Positions 6,866-10,628 of a stretch of 10,628 nt of DNA are shown piece by piece. A model generated the notes under the pieces. The model made no database searches. It had not been told where the DNA came from and saw nothing but the letters and a program-made list of their open reading frames with translations. The stretch covers positions 1 to 10,628 of the forward strand of contig JAJXTA010000043.1 in NCBI GenBank assembly GCA_021784265.1. The letters are read 5' to 3'. This stretch comes from a bacterium. GTDB taxonomy: Bacteria > Verrucomicrobiota > Verrucomicrobiia > Limisphaerales > J093. The translations under genes were made by a program, and so were the position numbers. How positions within the stretch are numbered: the stretch's first letter is position 1; the number at the start of each line of letters is the position of its first letter.

Positions 6866-7681
6866 TTGCGTCGCTTACTTCAGCTCTCGCTGCTGGCCAA
6901 CCTCCTTGCCGGCCTGCTGCTCCTGGGCGCGCTGATCCGGCGCGGGGTGGAGCTGGCGCGCCATGCCCCTCCGCCGGCGGGGAAGCCGTTCCGGCGAGCC
7001 GGGCCGCAACCGGAGGCCTCTGCTCCCGCAGCCCGCGAGCAACCCCGGGCGGCGCCGTCACCGTTTTCTTGGCGCCAAATCGAATCCACAGACTATTCTA
7101 CCTACATTGCCAACCTCCGGTCGGTGGGGTGCCCGGAGCAGACAATTCGTGACCTCATCACGGCGGATGTTGGCAGTCTGTACGCCGCCAAGCGTGCCCA
7201 AATGGAGGAGGGGTTCCAGGCCGTGGCGCCCCTGGGCGCCACAGCGGATGCGTCGGCCATGGTGAGGCGACAGGCCGCGGCGGACGCGTTGCGTGCCGAG
7301 GAAGCCGCGGTTTTGCTGGCCCTGCTCGGCCCGGGACCGGAGGCGTCCGGGCCTGGCGGGCCTGCTCCAGCCCCCAACCGCGCCGCATCGGCCGTGGGTC
7401 GATACCTCGACGGCGTGGTCGGCGTACCGCTGTCCTTCCAGTCGCTTGCCCCAGGCACGATGGACCTTAACCCCCAGCAGCAGGAGGTCCTCGCCGGCCT
7501 GCGCCGCACTTTCGCCACCCAGTTGGAACTTCCGGGTGTGGACCATGGCGACCCGGCGTATCGACAGCGCTGGCAAGCGGCCCAACGCGAGAACGATGAT
7601 CTGCTCCGCGGAATGCTTGGCACCCGGTTTTTCCTGGACTATCAGCTCCACGCCGCCGCTCCGCCGCCGCCCTCGCCCTAG
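6866..7681 (+). CDS. Membrane-anchored protein of unknown function (FSWRQIEST/YIANLR motif)
   Basis: This 271-residue protein starts with TTG. Residues 5-23 form one hydrophobic helix (LQLSLLANLLAGLLLLGAL) flanked by Arg, so it is a single-pass or signal-anchored envelope protein. A Pro/Ala/Arg-rich linker (about 33-65) leads to a conserved-looking block: FSWRQIEST (67-75), DYSTYIANLR (76-85), GCPEQTIRDLI (88-98) and ADVGSLYAAKR (100-110). I recall this block from many uncharacterised Verrucomicrobiota proteins, but no function is known to me. The rest is helical, with a second Pro/Gly spacer (about 155-170) and the stretch LSFQSLAPG / LNPQQQEVLAGLRR, ending in a Pro tail. The TTG is the only usable in-frame start that keeps the helix; the next, a GTG at 6947, removes it. 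No Shine-Dalgarno is visible because a terminator-like hairpin occupies that position. GC-rich third codon positions support real coding. Confidence 0.75.
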   Translation: MRRLLQLSLLANLLAGLLLLGALIRRGVELARHAPPPAGKPFRRAGPQPEASAPAAREQPRAAPSPFSWRQIESTDYSTYIANLRSVGCPEQTIRDLITADVGSLYAAKRAQMEEGFQAVAPLGATADASAMVRRQAAADALRAEEAAVLLALLGPGPEASGPGGPAPAPNRAASAVGRYLDGVVGVPLSFQSLAPGTMDLNPQQQEVLAGLRRTFATQLELPGVDHGDPAYRQRWQAAQRENDDLLRGMLGTRFFLDYQLHAAAPPPPSP

Positions 7682-8014
7682 GTTGGTTGGCCTGCCACGC
7701 CCGGCGTACGGGAGGGGACCGCCCCGTGGAGGAACGGTGAATAACTTGTTACCGGGATGACACGCGATCGCCATCAGCGCGTGACCGAGGCCCCCGATGC
7801 TCCCTTGGACCGTTCACCGGCCGACGAACGGCCGGGATTGCGGGCGGTTACACGATTGCCTGATCCCGAAACCGAGCATCCAAATCATGAGCTTCGCCGA
7901 CTTGCGCCGCCGATGGGGCGGCCGCCGCCGCCCCAACCGCCCGACGTGCCGCTGCCCGAGGTCGCCGTGGGCCCAACCGCTCAGCCGGGGGATGAGCGAG
8001 CTCGGCCAGGCCGC
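7682..8014. other. Spacer upstream of the AraC-type regulator
   Basis: If the regulator starts at 8015, this 333-bp stretch separates it from the previous gene. Its frame is open back to an ATG at 7757, which would add 86 Pro/Arg/Asp-rich residues to the regulator. By my hand count roughly two thirds of those codons end in G or C, against nearly nine tenths in the first part of the regulator proper, so I treat the extension as probably untranslated. GGAGG at 7728-7732 lies 24 bp before that ATG, too far to serve it. A small frame at 7887-8018 is listed separately. Confidence 0.5.
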
Positions 8015-8018
8015 ATGA
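7887..8018 (+). CDS. Possible 43-residue leader ORF coupled to the regulator by ATGA overlap
   Basis: An ATG at 7887 opens a 43-codon frame whose TGA (8016-8018) overlaps the proposed regulator ATG at 8015 as ATGA, the classic arrangement for translational coupling. About nine in ten of its codons end in G or C, like the real genes and unlike the competing frame across the same bases. The peptide is Arg/Pro-rich (MSFADLRRRWGG at its start) and matches no family I know. No Shine-Dalgarno precedes it, and Arg/Pro-rich frames are common by chance in such GC-rich DNA. Treat it as a hypothesis. Confidence 0.2.
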   Translation: MSFADLRRRWGGRRRPNRPTCRCPRSPWAQPLSRGMSELGQAA

Positions 8019-8893
8019 ACGAGTTGACCCATCTGGCGCTCTTCGAACGGACACTCCTCAGCGGGGCGGAGTGGAGTCTCGACGGCCCGGCCTGGGTCGT
8101 GGCGCGTCTTGAGGAGGGGATCGTCTATGCCCAGGCCGACGGCGCGCACCAGGACGTGCCGTTGGGCGGCGTGATCGTCAAGCCGGCCGATGGTCGGATG
8201 AGCCTGCTGGCCAGCGTTCTGGGCCGGGCGGTGGTCCGCGGCCTGGCCGTGCGCATCCCCTACCTGAGCGGGTTGCTGACCCCGGCGGAATGTCACCACC
8301 TGGAGGCGCGGGTGGCGCGGGAGTTCAGGCCCTACCGCCTCCTCCCGGCCGATCATCCCTTGGCCTTGCTCGTGGCCAGATTTCAGCCGGCGGAGGCGCT
8401 GCCCCCGGTGCGGGAACGCTTGGCCTTTCTCCAGACGCTCGTCGAGCTCCTCGGGCCTGAGTTGACCGCCCTCCCCGCGGCTGCGGTCGTCGGCGCTGGG
8501 GAAGTGAAAGCGCGCCTGCGCCGCTTCCTCGAGCGGCATTCGGCTTGTGAACTGGCGGAGCTCTCTTTAGCCGACGTGGCCACGCACCTGCGCTGTTCGC
8601 CGCGTCACGCCAGCCGCCTCTTCCACGAGACCTTCGGGTCGAGCTTCCGCGCCTACTCCCTGGAGGCGCGGCTCAAGAAGGCCTGCCAACTCCTGACGAC
8701 CACCCGATCGAAAGTGTTGGATGTGGCGTTGCAGAGCGGGCACGGCTCGTTGGCGGGGTTCAATTTCCTCTTCAAGAAGCGTTTCGGCATCACGCCCTCG
8801 GTCTGGCGCGCGCGCCACGCGGCGGCGCCCTCCGTGCAAGCCGTCCGCTCGCGGGCTGCGGCGGTTGCCCGCGCCCCTCGCGTTCGCCTCTGA
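8015..8893 (+). CDS. AraC/XylS-family transcriptional regulator
   Basis: The 292-residue product binds DNA through a C-terminal AraC domain at about 182-266. Helix-turn-helix 1 is LADVATHLRCSPRHASRLF, leading into HETFGSSFRAY. The connector is LEARLKKACQLL. Helix-turn-helix 2 is SKVLDVALQSGHG, continuing into FNFLFKKRFGITPSVWR, which is the family signature in its conserved order. The first about 100 residues look like a small sensor domain (ALFERTLLSGAEWSLDGPAW onwards) of a type I cannot name; there is no receiver or periplasmic domain. The last 25 residues are Ala/Arg-rich. I chose the ATG at 8015 because codon use becomes gene-like there and the MNELTHLALFE start fits the sensor domain; an ATG at 7757 is the alternative. 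It converges on the porin gene with only 38 bp between the stops. Its targets are unknown; local envelope genes are a reasonable guess only. Confidence 0.85.
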   Translation: MNELTHLALFERTLLSGAEWSLDGPAWVVARLEEGIVYAQADGAHQDVPLGGVIVKPADGRMSLLASVLGRAVVRGLAVRIPYLSGLLTPAECHHLEARVAREFRPYRLLPADHPLALLVARFQPAEALPPVRERLAFLQTLVELLGPELTALPAAAVVGAGEVKARLRRFLERHSACELAELSLADVATHLRCSPRHASRLFHETFGSSFRAYSLEARLKKACQLLTTTRSKVLDVALQSGHGSLAGFNFLFKKRFGITPSVWRARHAAAPSVQAVRSRAAAVARAPRVRL

Positions 8894-8931
8894 CGCGCCG
8901 GCGCCGGCGGGCGGGGGTGCGGGCGCTCCCC

Positions 8932-10572
8932 TCAGAATCGCAGGGTAAAGTCGAGCTGCAGGATCTGATAATCCTGGATCGGATTGATCCACGGCATGTC
9001 TTGGTTGCTGCCGCCGGTGCCGAGAAGGTTGTTGATGCGGCTGGCGTAGCCGTAGCGGAAAGTCCCGATGGCGTTGTCCGTGAAACCGTAGGCCAGCGCC
9101 ACATAGACACCCTGCAGGTTGGCGCGGCCTTCAAAGAAGTCCGAGTCCATCAGGTTCGGATCGAGCGCGTACTGCTCGACGTGCTGCCAGTAAGTCCGGA
9201 ACTCCCAGCCGTGCTTCCGCGAGGTCGTTCCATAGACCATGCCGAGACTCCCTTGGTTGCCCAGTGCGAAGCCCGCCTGCCAGGCCTTACAATCGTTCTT
9301 CTGCGGCGCGAACGGGGTGACGGTCGAGGGCGTCAACTGCTGCGGGCCCAGGTAGTTGGCGTAGCCGGCGGCCGCCGCCTCGGCCCGTTGTCGGCCCTGC
9401 AAGTTATAGGCGGCATCGCCGAAGATTTTGGCGTCCAAGGACCCGAGCTTGAAGTTGAGTTCCAACGGCACCTCGAGAACGAGCAAGTGATCCACCCCGA
9501 CTTGGTTGTTAGGAAACCCGAAACTGTTGTAGCCAAAGCCGTTCACATTCACGACGCCATAGCCGCTAGCGCCATTGACATAGGTTCCGTTCGGCCCGGT
9601 GTAGGCCCCTTCCCCAATGAAGTCCGAACCGAAGTAGGGGGCCACGTTGGTCTGCAGGCGCCCGACATACTGATAGAGGGTGCCCGCCATTTTGGCCGAG
9701 ACATTCGTCGTGAAATGGTAGTTGAACCCCGCCTGCCAGGTGAGGAGAAAGAGTTGGTCCACGTTCCGGGTGAGCAGGCCGAACGGGTCGTTGTTGATCA
9801 TGCCGCCCGAACTGTAGTCGGGATTGGTATCCTGATAGAGGAACTGGCCCAGGTTGGCGAAAAAGTCCGCGTCACCCACCGTGGAGTGGAAGCGTTCGAC
9901 GACGCCTTCCGGGCTCAGATCGGAGTCCCAGACCATTGGTGTCGTAAACAGCGGGTTCGGCATCCTTCCTGCCGTCAGGTCCAGCCATTTCTCGGGATGC
10001 CAGCCGAGATACACCTGGCCGAGGTACATCCCGGAGGTGTCTTTGCCAAACGGGCCCTGATACGGAATCGCGCCCGACGAGGGCGAGGCCTTGAGCGGGA
10101 TGCCGCCCGACGAGGTGCCGAACGTCACCCACGGGGAGCGCGGGTTCGCGGCGCTCTCGAGCCGCAGGCCATAATAGAAGTCATCGCTGGCGTCACCCCG
10201 CAGCCCGAGGCGGACCGCGTAACGCCCACGGTCTAGTTCCAGCCGGTTATCCGCCGGGCTCGTGCCTTGGCGGTGTTCGTAACGCAGGCGCAGGTCGCCG
10301 AAGAGTTCCACGCTTTTGATGGCGTCGCTGATTTTCCACTTCGACGCCGCTGGCAGTGCGCCGTTGTTGGTGCGCATGGCGTCGGCCTCGGCCTTGATCT
10401 GCGCCACGTCGTCCTGCGTGACTAGACCCTTCTTCACGAAGAGGTTCATCAGCTCGTCCACCCGCGGGTCGGGGGTGTCCGTTGCCGCCGCCAGCAGGAT
10501 CCCCGTTCCCAGCCCGATCCCTGTCAGGACCTTCAGCCATCGAAACCACTCCTGTCGCTGCACGATTCGCAT
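8932..10572 (-). CDS. Outer-membrane beta-barrel porin (putative porin family)
   Basis: The 546-residue protein has a signal peptide (MRIVQRQEWFRWLKVLTGIG, then LGTGILLAAA, cut near residue 30), then a short helical segment with KKGLVTQDDVAQIKAEAD (47-64), typical of the periplasmic N-terminus of this porin family. From about residue 87 (SVELFGDLRLRYEHR) to the end it is a series of amphipathic strands rich in aromatic and Gly/Asn residues (YYGLRLES, MYLGQVYLGWHPEKW, WEFRTYWQHVEQY). The last strand, ILQLDFTLRF, ends in Phe, the usual BAM signal. By sequence style it is nearest the 'putative porin' and OprP/OprO-like proteins; the substrate cannot be read from the sequence. A GTG at 10587 in the same frame would add five residues (MSRHV), but I prefer the ATG at 10572, although neither has a clear ribosome binding site. 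The promoter probably lies in the 56 bp to the window edge or beyond; I see no convincing match. Confidence 0.9.
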   Translation of the reverse strand: MRIVQRQEWFRWLKVLTGIGLGTGILLAAATDTPDPRVDELMNLFVKKGLVTQDDVAQIKAEADAMRTNNGALPAASKWKISDAIKSVELFGDLRLRYEHRQGTSPADNRLELDRGRYAVRLGLRGDASDDFYYGLRLESAANPRSPWVTFGTSSGGIPLKASPSSGAIPYQGPFGKDTSGMYLGQVYLGWHPEKWLDLTAGRMPNPLFTTPMVWDSDLSPEGVVERFHSTVGDADFFANLGQFLYQDTNPDYSSGGMINNDPFGLLTRNVDQLFLLTWQAGFNYHFTTNVSAKMAGTLYQYVGRLQTNVAPYFGSDFIGEGAYTGPNGTYVNGASGYGVVNVNGFGYNSFGFPNNQVGVDHLLVLEVPLELNFKLGSLDAKIFGDAAYNLQGRQRAEAAAAGYANYLGPQQLTPSTVTPFAPQKNDCKAWQAGFALGNQGSLGMVYGTTSRKHGWEFRTYWQHVEQYALDPNLMDSDFFEGRANLQGVYVALAYGFTDNAIGTFRYGYASRINNLLGTGGSNQDMPWINPIQDYQILQLDFTLRF

Positions 10573-10628
10573 AACGTGGCGCGACACTAACCACGGCGTG
10601 TTACGATTCTGTGGCGGAAAAGTTCCAT

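Noticed and set aside
4524..7061. 845-codon open frame on the minus strand
   Set aside because: It runs antisense across three well-supported plus-strand genes with signal peptides and family motifs. Its product is Gly/Ala/Arg/Val-rich with no domain. Such frames are expected opposite genes with very GC-rich third positions.
7224..7243. Strong inverted repeat GTGGCGCC...GGCGCCAC
   Set aside because: It lies inside the coding sequence of the anchored protein, where GC-rich Ala/Pro/Gly codons explain it.
8894..8931. GC palindrome between the convergent AraC and porin genes as a bidirectional terminator
   Set aside because: CGCCGGCGCCGGCG (8896-8909) is a perfect palindrome with no loop, and no T-run follows on either strand; not enough for a terminator call.
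8917..10236. 439-codon plus-strand frame opposite the porin
   Set aside because: It is a shadow of the porin gene; the sense strand has a signal peptide, barrel strands and terminal Phe.
1..10628. CRISPR array, tRNA or insertion sequence
   Set aside because: I saw no regularly spaced repeats, no cloverleaf with a T-loop, no transposase and no paired terminal repeats with target duplication.

Overview
The window is about 10.6 kb of GC-rich DNA that looks like the chromosome of a member of the Verrucomicrobiota, possibly the Limisphaerales/Pedosphaera side. The main pointers are a PEP-CTERM protein with the opening D-L-V-L-G-F and N-D-Y-V-I-N-L-G, a membrane-anchored protein with the blocks FSWRQIEST / YIANLR / GCPEQTI, and a clade-style filamentous-haemagglutinin N-terminus. 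The taxonomy rests on remembered family resemblance and no search was run. Real genes use codons with very GC-rich third positions, so long open frames also run antisense to almost every gene; these are not genes.

Layout. (1) 1-4086, minus strand: a two-partner secretion pair in the order tpsB then tpsA. The transporter (1984-4086) is an FhaC/ShlB-type outer-membrane protein with two POTRA domains. 90 bp downstream is the start of its presumed substrate, a filamentous-haemagglutinin-like adhesin (1893 down to position 1) whose C-terminus lies outside the window. (2) 4087-4682: a gene-free divergent spacer with GC-rich hairpins and a weak promoter candidate. (3) 4683-7681, plus strand: a PEP-CTERM exported protein, a PstS-like periplasmic solute-binding-fold protein, a terminator-like hairpin, then a membrane-anchored protein of unknown function that begins with TTG only 4 bp after the hairpin's T-rich tail. 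(4) 7682-8893: a spacer with a small coupled reading frame, then an AraC-type regulator. (5) 8932-10572, minus strand: an outer-membrane beta-barrel porin, convergent with the regulator.

The theme is the cell envelope. Six of the seven genes carry an export signal or N-terminal membrane segment: two-partner secretion to the surface, a PEP-CTERM protein for exosortase sorting, a periplasmic binding protein, an anchored protein and a porin. No exosortase, no PstA/B/C-like permease and no transposase is present, so each of those partners must be encoded elsewhere. I found no tRNA, rRNA, CRISPR array or insertion sequence. The window looks like an envelope locus assembled from known families. Its least explained parts are the adhesin's altered NPNG motif, the transporter's apparent ACG start, the terminator-abutting TTG gene, and the small frame coupled to the regulator.
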